From assembly GCF_014287955.1 (NCBI RefSeq), contig NZ_JACOPD010000009.1, forward strand, positions 57,725 to 121,724: a stretch of 64,000 nucleotides of DNA, read 5' to 3'. This document shows positions 44,817-55,198 of the stretch, one piece after another. The notes beneath the pieces are model-generated. The model did no database searches, was not told the origin of the DNA, and saw only the letters and a list, made by a program, of their open reading frames with translations. This stretch comes from Lachnospira hominis (ex Liu et al. 2021). GTDB taxonomy: Bacteria; Bacillota; Clostridia; Lachnospirales; Lachnospiraceae. The first letter of the stretch is position 1. The number at the start of each line of letters is the position of its first letter. Position numbers and translations under genes: made by a program.

Positions 44817-47384
44817 ATGGGATTAATGCAGAAGCTGTTTGGTACACACAGCGAACATGAATTAAAACGAATATATCCAATTGTAGATAAGGTAGAAAGC
44901 TACCGTGATGCTATGGGTGCATTAAGCGATGAGCAGTTAAAAGGAAAGACAAAAGAGTTTAAGGAAAGGCTTGCAAAAGGCGAGACACTTGATGATATTC
45001 TTCCGGAAGCTTATGCTGTTGTCAGAGAGGCTGGTAAGAGAGTGCTTGGAATGGAGCATTACAGAGTCCAGATTATCGGTGGTATTATTCTTCATCAGGG
45101 ACGTATAGCAGAGATGCGTACAGGTGAAGGTAAAACGCTTGTATCAACACTTCCGGCATATCTTAATGCTTTGACAGAAGAAGGCGTACTTGTTGTAACT
45201 GTAAATGATTATCTTGCAAAGCGTGATGCTGAGTGGATGGGTCAGATTCACAAGTTCCTTGGCCTCAGTGTTGGTATTGTTCTTCATGATATGAAAGATG
45301 ATGAAAGAAGAGCAGCATATGCATGTGATATTACATATGTTACTAACAACGAATTAGGATTTGATTATCTTCGTGATAATATGGCTATTTACAAAGAACA
45401 GATAGTTCTTAGAGGGCTTAAATACTGTATTATCGATGAGGTCGATTCAGTTCTTATCGATGAAGCCAGAACACCGCTTATTATTTCAGGACAGAGCGGC
45501 AAGTCAACAAAGCTTTATGAATTGTGTGATGTACTTGCTCGTCAGCTTGTAAGAGGTGAGTATAAGGGCGAGATGACAAAGATGCAGGCTATCATGCAGG
45601 AAGAGATAGAAGAAGATGGTGATTTTATCGTCAATGAAAAAGATAAAGTTGTCAATCTTACAGAACAGGGTATTCATAAAGTTGAGCAGTTCTTCCATAT
45701 AGATAATTATGCCGATCCTGAAAATCTTGAAATCCAGCATAATGTTACGCTTGCACTTCGTGCACATAATCTTATGTTCAGAGATAAGGATTACGTTGTC
45801 AAAGACGATGAGGTAATGATTGTAGATGAATTTACAGGACGTATTATGCCGGGACGCCGTTATTCAGATGGTCTTCATCAGGCAATTGAGGCAAAAGAGC
45901 ATGTAAAAGTTAAGAGAGAAAGTAAGACACTTGCAACTATTACATTCCAGAATTTCTTTAATAAGTTTGAGAAAAAGGCAGGTATGACAGGTACTGCTCT
46001 CACAGAAGAAAAGGAATTCCGTGAAATTTATAACATGGACGTTGTTGAAGTTCCGACAAATAAGCCGGTTCAGAGAATTGATTATGATGATGCTGTATAC
46101 AAGACAAAGAAAGGCAAGTTTAATGCAGTTGTGCAGTCTGTTATAGAATCACATGAAAAAGGGCAGCCTGTACTTGTAGGTACAATTACAATCGAGACAT
46201 CAGAGCTTGTAAGTGAGATGTTAAGAAAGAAAGGAATACCTCATAATGTACTTAATGCCAAGTTCCATGAAAAGGAAGCTGAGATTGTAGCAGAGGCAGG
46301 TAAGCATGGTGCAGTTACAATTGCGACAAACATGGCTGGCCGTGGTACTGATATTAAACTTGATGATGAGGCAAGAGCAGCAGGCGGATTAAAGATTATT
46401 GGTACAGAAAGACATGAGAGCCGACGTATCGATAACCAGCTGCGTGGACGTGCCGGACGTCAGGGTGACCCGGGTGAATCAAGATTCTATATTTCACTTG
46501 AAGATGATCTTATGCGTTTGTTTGGACAGGAACGTCTTATGAATGTATTTAACAAGCTCGGTGTCGGTGAAGACGAACAGATTGAGCATAAGATGTTAAG
46601 TAATGCAATTGAGAGTGCACAGAAGAAGATAGAGACTAATAACTATGGTATAAGAAGCCATCTTCTTGAGTATGACCAGGTAATGAACGAACAGCGTGAA
46701 ATCATCTATGCAGAAAGAAACAGAGTTCTCAATGGTGAGAGCATGCGTAATTCAGTTCTCAAGATGATTACAGATTTTGTTGAAAGTGTTGTAAACTGCT
46801 GTATCAATGATGATAAAGATGCAAAAGAGTGGGATTATAAAGAAATCAACGAACTTCTTCTTCCAACGATACCTCTTGCACCGGTTGAATACAATGATAC
46901 AATAAAGAATAAAAATGAGCTTCTTCACAGTCTGAAAGAGCAGGCAGTAAAGTTTTATGAAGATAAAGAAGCATTATTTACAGAACCAGAACAGATAAGA
47001 GAGATTGAGCGTGTAGTTCTTCTTAAAGTTATCGACCGTAAGTGGATGGATCACATTGATGATATGGATCAGTTAAAGCAGGGTATCGGACTTCAGGCAT
47101 ATGGTCAGAAGGATCCTGTAATCCAGTACAAGATGATGGGATACGACATGTTTGATACCATGACACAGGGAATTACTGAAGATACAGTAAGACTTCTTAT
47201 GCATATTCAGGTTGAACAGAAAGTTGAACGTGAACAGGTTGCCAAAGTAACAGGAACTAATAAGGATGATGGTCCATCTGTAAAAGGTCCTGTAAAACGA
47301 GTAGAAAAGAAGATATATCCGAATGATCCTTGTCCATGTGGAAGTGGAAAGAAATATAAAAACTGTTGCGGAAGACAGGCATAA
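44817..47384 (+). CDS. secA: preprotein translocase ATPase SecA
   Basis: 855-residue motor of the Sec secretion pathway, working with SecYEG at the membrane. Walker A MRTGEGKT (100-107), [15 protein letters not shown] from 207, [10 protein letters not shown] in the second nucleotide-binding fold, and the C-terminal zinc-binding [14 protein letters not shown] with Cys 839, 841, 850 and 851. AAGGAG precedes the ATG at 44817. prfB follows after 19 bp, an arrangement common in Bacillota. Confidence 0.97.
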   Translation: MGLMQKLFGTHSEHELKRIYPIVDKVESYRDAMGALSDEQLKGKTKEFKERLAKGETLDDILPEAYAVVREAGKRVLGMEHYRVQIIGGIILHQGRIAEMRTGEGKTLVSTLPAYLNALTEEGVLVVTVNDYLAKRDAEWMGQIHKFLGLSVGIVLHDMKDDERRAAYACDITYVTNNELGFDYLRDNMAIYKEQIVLRGLKYCIIDEVDSVLIDEARTPLIISGQSGKSTKLYELCDVLARQLVRGEYKGEMTKMQAIMQEEIEEDGDFIVNEKDKVVNLTEQGIHKVEQFFHIDNYADPENLEIQHNVTLALRAHNLMFRDKDYVVKDDEVMIVDEFTGRIMPGRRYSDGLHQAIEAKEHVKVKRESKTLATITFQNFFNKFEKKAGMTGTALTEEKEFREIYNMDVVEVPTNKPVQRIDYDDAVYKTKKGKFNAVVQSVIESHEKGQPVLVGTITIETSELVSEMLRKKGIPHNVLNAKFHEKEAEIVAEAGKHGAVTIATNMAGRGTDIKLDDEARAAGGLKIIGTERHESRRIDNQLRGRAGRQGDPGESRFYISLEDDLMRLFGQERLMNVFNKLGVGEDEQIEHKMLSNAIESAQKKIETNNYGIRSHLLEYDQVMNEQREIIYAERNRVLNGESMRNSVLKMITDFVESVVNCCINDDKDAKEWDYKEINELLLPTIPLAPVEYNDTIKNKNELLHSLKEQAVKFYEDKEALFTEPEQIREIERVVLLKVIDRKWMDHIDDMDQLKQGIGLQAYGQKDPVIQYKMMGYDMFDTMTQGITEDTVRLLMHIQVEQKVEREQVAKVTGTNKDDGPSVKGPVKRVEKKIYPNDPCPCGSGKKYKNCCGRQA

Positions 47385-47403
47385 TCGGAAAAAAGGAGTA
47401 ATT

Positions 47404-48522
47404 GTGGTAGAATTAGACCAGTTCAGATATAAGATTTCGGGATTTGAAAAGCCAATGGAACAGATAAAAAAGTCATTGGATTTAGAAAATAAAAAGAAAA
47501 GAATAGAAGAACTAGAAGCTGATATGGAGGCTCCTGGCTTTTGGGATAATACAGAAAAGTCACAGCATGCCATGAAAGAATTAAAAACGCTCAAAAGCTC
47601 ATTTGAAAAATACAATGAGCTTGAGCAAGAGCTTGAGGATGCCAAAACACTCATAGAGATGGCAGATGAAGAAAATGATGCTTCTCTTATTCCGGAAGTT
47701 GAGAATGAAATTAATTCATTTGAAGAAAAACTTGAAAATTTAAGGATTGAAACACTTCTCTCAGGTGAGTATGACAAAGATAATGCTATCCTTACATTGC
47801 ATGCAGGAGCAGGCGGAACAGAGGCCTGCGACTGGTGTCAGATGCTTTTCAGAATGTATACAAGATGGGCAGAGGCTAACGGATATACAACACAGACTCT
47901 TGATTATCTTGAAGGTGAGGAAGCCGGAATTAAGTCTGTTACAATAGAAGTTTCCGGAGATAATGCTTATGGACATTTAAAATCAGAGCATGGTGTACAT
48001 AGACTTGTAAGAATTTCACCATTTAATGCGGCAGGAAAAAGACAGACATCGTTTGTATCATGTGATGTAATGCCTGATATTGATGAAGATGTTGATATTG
48101 AGATTAATGATGATGATTTAAGAATAGATACTTATCGTTCGAGCGGTGCCGGTGGACAGCATATTAACAAGACATCATCTGCAATCAGAATTACACATAT
48201 TCCGACAGGAATAGTAGTTCAGTGTCAGAATGAACGTTCACAGCACCAGAATAAGGATAAAGCTATGCAGATGCTCAAAGCAAAGCTGTATCTTATGAAA
48301 CAGCAGGAAAATGCTGAAAAAACATCAGATATCAGAGGTGATGTCAAGGATATTAATTTTGGTAATCAGATACGAAGCTACGTTTTGCAGCCATATACAA
48401 TGGTAAAAGACCATAGAACAAACAAAGATATAGGCAATGCACAAAGCGTTCTTGACGGAAATATTAATCCTTTTATTAATGCATATCTTAATTGGGTTAA
48501 TACAGGTAAAAAAGCAGATTAA
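47404..48522 (+). CDS. prfB: peptide chain release factor 2
   Basis: 372-residue release factor for UGA and UAA. RF2 specificity motif SPF at 205-207 and the catalytic GGQ at 250-252 (SSGAGGQHINKTSSA). The start is a GTG at 47404 with AAGGAG 5 bp upstream. The frame runs without interruption through the segment where most RF2 genes have an in-frame UGA and +1 frameshift site (around KKSLDLENKKK, residues 22-32), so the usual autoregulation is absent here. It lies 19 bp after secA. Confidence 0.96.
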   Translation: MVELDQFRYKISGFEKPMEQIKKSLDLENKKKRIEELEADMEAPGFWDNTEKSQHAMKELKTLKSSFEKYNELEQELEDAKTLIEMADEENDASLIPEVENEINSFEEKLENLRIETLLSGEYDKDNAILTLHAGAGGTEACDWCQMLFRMYTRWAEANGYTTQTLDYLEGEEAGIKSVTIEVSGDNAYGHLKSEHGVHRLVRISPFNAAGKRQTSFVSCDVMPDIDEDVDIEINDDDLRIDTYRSSGAGGQHINKTSSAIRITHIPTGIVVQCQNERSQHQNKDKAMQMLKAKLYLMKQQENAEKTSDIRGDVKDINFGNQIRSYVLQPYTMVKDHRTNKDIGNAQSVLDGNINPFINAYLNWVNTGKKAD

Positions 48523-48563
48523 AAATATAATGCATATACAAAAGCATGATAAGGAGGTATTTT

Positions 48564-49025
48564 ATGTCAGATTACATTAAACCTGTAGTGTTTAAAGTCG
48601 GTAACGAAATGTATGGTGTAGACATTAATCTTGTACAGTCAATAGAACGAGAGATTCAGGTTGTTCCGGTTCCAAATTCAATGCCGTATATTAAAGGCAT
48701 TGTAAATTTAAGGAGTGAGGTGATACCTGTATACAGTCTCAAAAAGAAATTTGGACTTGTTGATAATGGTGTGAGCGAAAATACAATTATTATTGATACA
48801 AAAAATGTTAAACTTGCACTTGAGGTTGATGAGGTAGTTGAGATAGGCGATATTGAACCTGAAAATATTGTTCCTATGCCGGAGATTGCTCTTAATGCAC
48901 AGACACAATATATGCCTCGTGTTGCCAATGTTGATGGTAATCTTATAATTCTTCTTGACGTTACAGAACTTTTAAGTGAGGAAGAGGAAGCTGTTGTAAA
49001 GCAGATGGCGGAAGATATGAAGTAA
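48564..49025 (+). CDS. cheW: CheW-like chemotaxis coupling protein
   Basis: 153-residue CheW-domain protein linking chemoreceptors to CheA. Family segments GVDINLVQSIER, MPYIKGIVNLRSEVIPVY and the LLDVTELLS end are clear. AAGGAGGT sets the ATG at 48564. It stands apart from other che genes, 41 bp after prfB. An alternative role as a free-standing coupling protein for another signalling complex cannot be ruled out. Confidence 0.87.
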   Translation: MSDYIKPVVFKVGNEMYGVDINLVQSIEREIQVVPVPNSMPYIKGIVNLRSEVIPVYSLKKKFGLVDNGVSENTIIIDTKNVKLALEVDEVVEIGDIEPENIVPMPEIALNAQTQYMPRVANVDGNLIILLDVTELLSEEEEAVVKQMAEDMK

Positions 49026-49054
49026 TCAGCTAATATCACAGGATGGTGATTAAC

Positions 49055-50590
49055 ATGGAAAATTCAGGTAAAATAGAAAGGTCAGCGGGAATACTTATGC
49101 ATATAAGCAGCCTCCCGTCGCCATTTGGTATAGGAACATTCGGAAAAACAGCGTATGAATTTGTGGATTTTGTTGCACAGGCAAGACACAGATACTGGCA
49201 GGTGCTTCCGCTTGGACCAACTACATACGGAGACAGCCCATATCAGTCATATTCTGCTTTTGCAGGAAATCCATATTTTGTGGATCTTGAGATGTTGACT
49301 GATGACGGAATATTAGACAGAAATATATATGAAGATATAGACTGGGGCAGCGGCGATTATGTGGATTACGAAAAAGTCTACAATAACAGGTTCACTGTTT
49401 TGCATGAAGCATACAAAAATTATAGACAGAAACTCAGTGAAAGCCGTGTGAAACTTGCTGCCGGACTTCCGGAATATAAGAAGTTTGATAATTTTAATAA
49501 AACAAATGCATACTGGCTTGATGACTATGCACTTTTTATGGCTCTCAAATGGCATTTTAACCAGAAGTCATGGCAGGACTGGGATGAAGATATTAAATTC
49601 CGGACACAGAAGGGCATGCAGAAGTATAAAGAACTGCTTGCAGACGAAATCGGATTCTGGAAGTTTGTCCAGTATGAATTTGATAAACAATGGAAAAAAC
49701 TCAAAGAATATGCCAATGAAAATAATGTAGATATAATAGGAGATATTCCTATTTATATGGGGCTTGATAGTTCAGATGTGTGGGCGGATGCAGGTGAATT
49801 TCTGCTGGATGAGAATCTTACGCCTGTTAAAGTTGCAGGGGTTCCGCCTGATGCTTTTTCTGAACTTGGACAGAAATGGGGAAATCCTCTTTACGACTGG
49901 AATAAGATGGAAGCTAACGGATTCAGGTGGTGGAGAGCCAGAATGGCACATTCTGCTGAATTATATGATGTTATAAGAATTGATCATTTTATAGGAATAG
50001 TAAAATATTATACAATTCCGGCTGATATGCCTGATGCAAGGCAAGGTTCATATGAGCAGGGACCGGGACAGAAACTTCTTGATGTTATCAATGAAGCTAT
50101 CGGTGATAAAAAAATTATTGCAGAAGATCTAGGAGTATCACTTCCAGAGGTTGATGTGATTTTAAGAGAAAACAATTATCCTTCAATGAAAGTCCTTGAG
50201 TTTGCATTTGGCGGCGACAGAAAAAATCCGCATCTTCCATATAATTACAGTGATAACTGCGTAGTGTATGGCGGAACACATGACAATGAAACACTTATGG
50301 GATATTTTACCGAACACAATGAGTGGGAGCTTGGCTATGCTTTTGATTATCTTGATACAAGAGACAGGGCAAGGATGGTAGATAACGTATTCCGTGCAGC
50401 ATATTCAAGTGTTGCATGTCTTGCAATATTTACAGTTCAGGATATTTTAAAGCTTGGAAATGAAGCACGAATGAATATGCCTTCAAGCTTTGGAAATAAC
50501 TGGAAATGGAGAATGAGAGCAGGGTCACTTAATAATGACCGTCTTAATGAGATGAGATATCTGGCAAGTGTATTTGGAAGAGAATCATAA
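49055..50590 (+). CDS. malQ: 4-alpha-glucanotransferase (GH77)
   Basis: 511-residue amylomaltase that transfers alpha-1,4-glucan segments, part of maltodextrin and glycogen use. Catalytic residues in the GH77 order: nucleophile D310 in IRIDHFIG, acid/base E357 in IAEDLG and D410 in GGTHDNET. N-terminal SAGILMHISSLPSPFGIGTFG is diagnostic. The ATG at 49055 is preceded by GGTGAT; one at 49043 lacks spacing for a ribosome binding site. No other maltose genes are adjacent. Confidence 0.95.
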   Translation: MENSGKIERSAGILMHISSLPSPFGIGTFGKTAYEFVDFVAQARHRYWQVLPLGPTTYGDSPYQSYSAFAGNPYFVDLEMLTDDGILDRNIYEDIDWGSGDYVDYEKVYNNRFTVLHEAYKNYRQKLSESRVKLAAGLPEYKKFDNFNKTNAYWLDDYALFMALKWHFNQKSWQDWDEDIKFRTQKGMQKYKELLADEIGFWKFVQYEFDKQWKKLKEYANENNVDIIGDIPIYMGLDSSDVWADAGEFLLDENLTPVKVAGVPPDAFSELGQKWGNPLYDWNKMEANGFRWWRARMAHSAELYDVIRIDHFIGIVKYYTIPADMPDARQGSYEQGPGQKLLDVINEAIGDKKIIAEDLGVSLPEVDVILRENNYPSMKVLEFAFGGDRKNPHLPYNYSDNCVVYGGTHDNETLMGYFTEHNEWELGYAFDYLDTRDRARMVDNVFRAAYSSVACLAIFTVQDILKLGNEARMNMPSSFGNNWKWRMRAGSLNNDRLNEMRYLASVFGRES

Positions 50591-50600
50591 TAATTAATAT

Positions 50601-50666
50601 AAAGACACATAATCTGAGAATGCGGTATCCGGCTATACTGTACAATCAGATTATGTGTCTTTTTTT
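50601..50666 (+). terminator. long-stem terminator after malQ
   Basis: Perfect 17-bp stem AAAGACACATAATCTGA (50601-50617) / TCAGATTATGTGTCTTT (50646-50662... through the T run), a 28-nt loop and a run of seven T from 50660. Unusually long stem with a large loop. Confidence 0.9.
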
Positions 50667-50685
50667 CTAAAAATCACATATAAGG

Positions 50686-50767
50686 TTGCATTGTTATAAA
50701 TAATATGATAAGATTCTTTCTGTGAAAAACACATGTGTTTCACACACGAACAACAAAACACATGTGT
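50686..50767 (+). promoter_or_regulatory. promoter and paired palindromes before the aspartate-family operon
   Basis: TTGCAT (50686-50691), 17-bp spacer, TAAGAT (50709-50714). Downstream are two copies of the palindrome ACACATGTGT (50729-50738, inside a perfect 14-bp AAACACATGTGTTT; and 50758-50767), 29 bp centre to centre. They could be an operator pair for the ACT regulator that follows, or leader RNA hairpins. Confidence 0.55.
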
Positions 50768-50822
50768 CTTTTGTAGGAAGACATCCTGTGAATTATGACT
50801 GATGTCAGAAAGGTATGAGGAT

Positions 50823-51263
50823 ATGACTGAGGACAGTAAATATTACGTTGTCAAACAGAAGGCACTGCCGGAAGTTCTGCTCAAAGTTGCACAGGTCAAC
50901 AAAATAATTGAGACAAAGAGAATGTCTATAGCTGAAGCTACTGAATCGGTTGGAATCAGCAGAAGTTCTTATTATAAATATAAAGACGATATTTTTCCTT
51001 TTAGAGATAATGTAAAAGGCAAGACAATAACATTTGTATTATCAATGGATGATGAGCCGGGAATTCTGTCGGTTGTATTAAAGACAATTGCAGAATATAA
51101 AGCTAATCTTCTTACTATACATCAGACAATACCTGTAAATGGTGTTGCCTCGCTGACGTTAAGTGTTGATATACTTCCGACAACGGGAGATTCAGCAAAG
51201 ATGATAGAGCAGATAGAACAGCTTTCAGGTGTCAGATATTTGAAAATTTTAAGCAGAGAGTAA
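50823..51263 (+). CDS. ACT-domain regulatory protein (PheB/UPF0735 type)
   Basis: 146-residue protein. N-terminal helical part with an HTH-like stretch (SIAEATESVGISRSSYYKY, 35-55), C-terminal ACT domain about 70-146 (EPGILSVVLKTIAEYKANLLTIHQ). It matches the PheB family of Bacillota. ACT domains bind amino acids, and its place at the head of hom and lysC suggests feedback on the Thr/Met/Lys route. The ATG at 50823 fits MTEDSKYYVV at the family start and has AAAGG upstream; the ATG at 50802 has no ribosome binding site. Confidence 0.8.
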   Translation: MTEDSKYYVVKQKALPEVLLKVAQVNKIIETKRMSIAEATESVGISRSSYYKYKDDIFPFRDNVKGKTITFVLSMDDEPGILSVVLKTIAEYKANLLTIHQTIPVNGVASLTLSVDILPTTGDSAKMIEQIEQLSGVRYLKILSRE

Positions 51264-51304
51264 TCGCACAAGATGAAATAAATAATGAGAAAGAGGAAAT
51301 TAAG

Positions 51305-52525
51305 ATGGCTAAAATTGCAGTTTTAGGTTATGGAACAGTTGGTTCCGGAGTAGTTGAAGTATTAGAGACAAACAAAGACTCTATTACAAAAAGAGCAGGA
51401 AGAGAAATTGAAGTAAAGAGTGTTCTCGATTTGAGAGATTTCCCGGGTGATCCGATTCAGGAAAAAATAGTACATGATGTGGACGTTATCATCAACGACC
51501 CTGAAATAGAAGTAGTTGTTGAAGTTATGGGCGGTGTTGAGCCGGCATTTACATTTGTAAAGAGAGCACTTGAGGCAGGAAAGAGCGTGTGTACATCAAA
51601 CAAGGCACTCGTTGCTGCACATGGACCTGAACTTCTTGAGATGGCAAAGAAAAGAAATCTTAACTTTATGTTTGAGGCATCAGTTGGCGGCGGTATTCCT
51701 ATTATAAGACCATTAAACCAGTCTCTTACAGCGGATGAGATTACAAAAATAACAGGAATTCTTAATGGAACAACAAACTATATCCTTACAAAGATGGATA
51801 AAGAAGGCAGTACATACGAAGAAACATTAAAAGAAGCACAGGAACTTGGTTATGCCGAGAGAAATCCTGAAGCTGACGTTGAAGGTTTTGATGCCTGCCG
51901 TAAAATTGCAATTCTTACATCGCTTGCATATGGCTCAACAGTAAAATTTGAAGAAATCCGTACAGAGGGAATTACAAAAATCACAACAAAAGATTTCAAG
52001 TATGCAGAAAAACTTGGCTATGTAGTAAAGCTTCTTGCTACAAGCTGCAAAGAAAATGACAAAGTATATGCTATAACAGCACCATTTATGATTAATTCAA
52101 CACATCCGTTATACAATGTAAATGATGTGTTAAACGGAATATATATTCATGGTAATGTTATCGGCAATGTAATGTTTTTTGGTGCCGGAGCAGGAAAACT
52201 TCCTACGGCAAGTGCTGTTGTAGCTGACGTTGTAGACTGTGTAAAGCATAAAGGCAAGAATGTCATGACAGTATGGAGCGTAGAGAAACTTGAACTTGGT
52301 GATGCAGATGATGAAGTAAGAAAGTTCTTCGTCAGAGTAAAAGGTAATGTCTCAGATTTATCAGCAGTAAATGCAGCATTTGGAAATGTGCAGACTGTTA
52401 CTGTAGATGGAATAGACGGAGAGTTTGGATTTATTACAGAGCCTATGTCAGAAAGAGCATTTGCTGAAGCAGCAAAAAAGATAGATATGATTCATAGAAT
52501 AAGAATCGATGAGACTACAATTTAA
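51305..52525 (+). CDS. hom: homoserine dehydrogenase
   Basis: 406-residue enzyme reducing aspartate semialdehyde to homoserine. N-terminal Rossmann motif GYGTVGSG (8-15), the GILNGTTNYIL segment near residue 155, and a C-terminal ACT domain from about 330 for allosteric feedback (usually by threonine). GAGG precedes the ATG. Part of the ACT protein-hom-kinase-lysC run. Confidence 0.95.
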   Translation: MAKIAVLGYGTVGSGVVEVLETNKDSITKRAGREIEVKSVLDLRDFPGDPIQEKIVHDVDVIINDPEIEVVVEVMGGVEPAFTFVKRALEAGKSVCTSNKALVAAHGPELLEMAKKRNLNFMFEASVGGGIPIIRPLNQSLTADEITKITGILNGTTNYILTKMDKEGSTYEETLKEAQELGYAERNPEADVEGFDACRKIAILTSLAYGSTVKFEEIRTEGITKITTKDFKYAEKLGYVVKLLATSCKENDKVYAITAPFMINSTHPLYNVNDVLNGIYIHGNVIGNVMFFGAGAGKLPTASAVVADVVDCVKHKGKNVMTVWSVEKLELGDADDEVRKFFVRVKGNVSDLSAVNAAFGNVQTVTVDGIDGEFGFITEPMSERAFAEAAKKIDMIHRIRIDETTI

Positions 52526-52606
52526 TTGTCGGCCTGATTAACTGTAATTTATGGTTTATATAAAAATTATCGTCAGTGCATATACTTGCACGGGAAAGGA
52601 AGAAAA

Positions 52607-53809
52607 ATGAAATATTTAATTATTCTTGGCGATGGAATGGCAGATAAGGATATTCCTGAACTTGGAGGAAAAACACCGCTTGAGTATGCGGATACACCGA
52701 CAATGGATAAGTATTCAAAGATGTCAGAGATAGGAATGGTACATACAATACCTGATGGAATGGCACCGGGAAGCGATACAGCTAATTTATCAGTTCTTGG
52801 CTATAATCCAAGGGATTATTACACAGGACGTTCACCACTTGAAGCATTAAGCATCGGTGTTGACATGAAGACAACAGATGTTGCGTTAAGATGTAATATA
52901 GTTACAGTTTCAACAGATGAGCTTCCATATGAAGAAAAGACAATTATTGACCACAGCTCAAGCGAAATTTCAACAGAAGATGCGGCTGTTCTTCTTGAGG
53001 CAGTAAGAAAAGAGCTTGAAAATGATATATACAAGTTTTATGTGGGAACAAGTTACAGACATCTTACAATATGGGATAAAGGCGAAGTTGTAGACCTTAC
53101 TCCTCCGCATGATGTACTTGGACAGAAAATAGGACAGTATCTTCCAAAAGATGATAAATTAAGAGAGATGATGAAGAAAAGCTATGATATTTTAAGCAAT
53201 CATCCAATTAATGTTGAGAGAATGAAAAGTGGACTTAATCCTGCTAATTCGCTCTGGTTCTGGGGTGCGGGCACAAGACCGATGCTCACATCATTTGAAG
53301 AAAAGACAGGTCATAAAGGTGCGATGATTTCCGCTGTAGATCTTCTTAAAGGAATTGCAGTCGGTGCCGGCATGAAAGTTATAGAAGTAGAGGGGGCAAA
53401 CGGCGGTCTTGATACTAATTATGAGGGCAAGGCTGACGCGGCAGTTGATGTGCTTTTAAACGGAGGATGTGATTTTGCATATATTCATCTTGAGGCACCT
53501 GACGAAATGGGTCATCAGGGAAGTTATGAACGCAAAGTAAAAGCAATTGAAAACCTTGATAAGAGAATCATAAAACGTGTTGTAGAAAAGATGGAAGCGG
53601 CAGGAGAAGATTTCAGGATGTTAGTTCTTCCGGATCATCCTACACCGGTGGCTATAAGAACACATGTCTCTGACCCTGTTCCATATATGTTATATGACAG
53701 CACAGACAAAAAGAATAATACATGGTCATATAATGAAAAAGATGGCGAGGCAAGTGGAAATTATATTGCTGAGGGTCATACAATAATAAACAGATTGTTT
53801 GAAAAATAG
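52607..53809 (+). CDS. ApgM-like enzyme, probable homoserine kinase
   Basis: 400-residue member of the archaeal-type cofactor-independent phosphoglycerate mutase branch of the alkaline phosphatase superfamily. Metal and catalytic elements: D9 in ILGDGMAD, S62 in NLSVLGY, HLEAPDEMGHQG and LPDHPTP. A subgroup found in Thr operons is proposed to act as homoserine kinase in place of ThrB. Its position between hom and lysC, with no thrB nearby, supports that reading over a glycolytic role. The ATG at 52607 follows AAAGGAAG. Confidence 0.8.
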   Translation: MKYLIILGDGMADKDIPELGGKTPLEYADTPTMDKYSKMSEIGMVHTIPDGMAPGSDTANLSVLGYNPRDYYTGRSPLEALSIGVDMKTTDVALRCNIVTVSTDELPYEEKTIIDHSSSEISTEDAAVLLEAVRKELENDIYKFYVGTSYRHLTIWDKGEVVDLTPPHDVLGQKIGQYLPKDDKLREMMKKSYDILSNHPINVERMKSGLNPANSLWFWGAGTRPMLTSFEEKTGHKGAMISAVDLLKGIAVGAGMKVIEVEGANGGLDTNYEGKADAAVDVLLNGGCDFAYIHLEAPDEMGHQGSYERKVKAIENLDKRIIKRVVEKMEAAGEDFRMLVLPDHPTPVAIRTHVSDPVPYMLYDSTDKKNNTWSYNEKDGEASGNYIAEGHTIINRLFEK

Positions 53810-53853
53810 TTGCATAAGAAAAATAAAAAGAAGATGGAAAGGTAATAATAACA

Positions 53854-55176
53854 ATGATTAAAGTTGTAAAATTTGGCGGAAGCTCACTCGCCAGTGCAGA
53901 ACAGTTTAAAAAAGTCGGTAACATAATAAGAGAAGAGGAGAGCAGAAAGTATGTTGTCCCTTCAGCTCCGGGAAAGCGTTTTTCTGAGGATACAAAAGTT
54001 ACAGATATGCTTTATAAATGTTATGCAGAAGCAGAAGAAGGAAAAAATTTCGATAAACAGTTAAAAGCAATCAAAGAGCGTTACAATGAGATTATAAAGG
54101 GTCTTGGACTCAAACTTTCATTAGAAGAACAGTTCGAGACAATCAAGAAAAACTTTGAAGCAAAAGCAGGAAAAGATTATGCTGCTTCAAGAGGAGAATA
54201 CCTTAATGGTATTATAATGGCAAATTATCTTGGATATCAGTTTATTGATGCTGCAAATGTAATCTGTTTTGATGAAAATGGAGAATTCGATTCAGAAAAG
54301 ACTAATGAAGTATGTTCAGAAAAGCTTGCTGCTACAGAAAATGCTGTAATTCCGGGATTTTATGGTGCAATGCCAAACGGAAAAGTTAAGACATTTTCAA
54401 GAGGTGGTTCTGATGTGACAGGTTCAATAGTTGCAAGAGCTATCAAAGCGGATGTGTACGAAAACTGGACAGATGTTTCGGGTTTCCTTGCAGCAGACCC
54501 AAGAATAGTAAAAAATCCAAAGCCAATCAAAGTTATTACATACAGGGAACTTAGAGAATTGTCTTACATGGGTGCTTCCGTTCTTCATGAATCAGCAATT
54601 TTCCCGGTAAGAAAAGAAGGAATTCCGATTAATATCAGAAATACAAATGCACCACAAGATCCGGGTACAATGATTGTTGAGACAACATGTAACAGACCGG
54701 ATTGTGTAATTACTGGTATTGCCGGTAAGAAGGGGTTCGTATCAATAAGCATCGACAAAGACATGATGAATTCAGAAATCGGATTTGGAAGAAAAGTTCT
54801 TCAGGTATTTGAAGATAATGGCATATCATTTGAACATATGCCATCAGGAATTGATACTATGACAGTATTTGTTCATCAGGATGAATTTGTTGAAAAAGAA
54901 CAGAAAGTTCTTGCACAGCTTCATCGTGCAGTAAATCCTGATTCGATAGAACTTGAATCAGATCTTGCACTTATCGCTGTTGTAGGACGAGGAATGAAGA
55001 ATAATTCAGGTATTGCTGCTAATATTTTCTCAGCACTTGCAAAGGCAAAGATTAACATTAAGATGATTGATCAGGGCTCAAGCGAGCTTAATATCATTAT
55101 TGGTGTACGCAATCGCTATTTTGAAGATGCAATCAAGACAATTTACAGCGTATTTGTACCGGAAGAAGAGCAGTAA
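53854..55176 (+). CDS. lysC: aspartate kinase
   Basis: 440-residue kinase for the first step of the Asp-family pathway. KFGGSS (6-11) binds substrate, FSRGGSDVTGS near residue 183 is the family hallmark, and the C-terminal part holds two ACT domains (from about 295 and 375). Unlike many kinases with this order, the region after KFGGSS contains SAPGKR, typical of a clostridial subgroup. It ends the operon; a terminator follows. No lysine riboswitch is seen in the 44-bp gap. Confidence 0.94.
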   Translation: MIKVVKFGGSSLASAEQFKKVGNIIREEESRKYVVPSAPGKRFSEDTKVTDMLYKCYAEAEEGKNFDKQLKAIKERYNEIIKGLGLKLSLEEQFETIKKNFEAKAGKDYAASRGEYLNGIIMANYLGYQFIDAANVICFDENGEFDSEKTNEVCSEKLAATENAVIPGFYGAMPNGKVKTFSRGGSDVTGSIVARAIKADVYENWTDVSGFLAADPRIVKNPKPIKVITYRELRELSYMGASVLHESAIFPVRKEGIPINIRNTNAPQDPGTMIVETTCNRPDCVITGIAGKKGFVSISIDKDMMNSEIGFGRKVLQVFEDNGISFEHMPSGIDTMTVFVHQDEFVEKEQKVLAQLHRAVNPDSIELESDLALIAVVGRGMKNNSGIAANIFSALAKAKINIKMIDQGSSELNIIIGVRNRYFEDAIKTIYSVFVPEEEQ

Positions 55177-55198
55177 AACAAATCGAAAAATTAAATTT

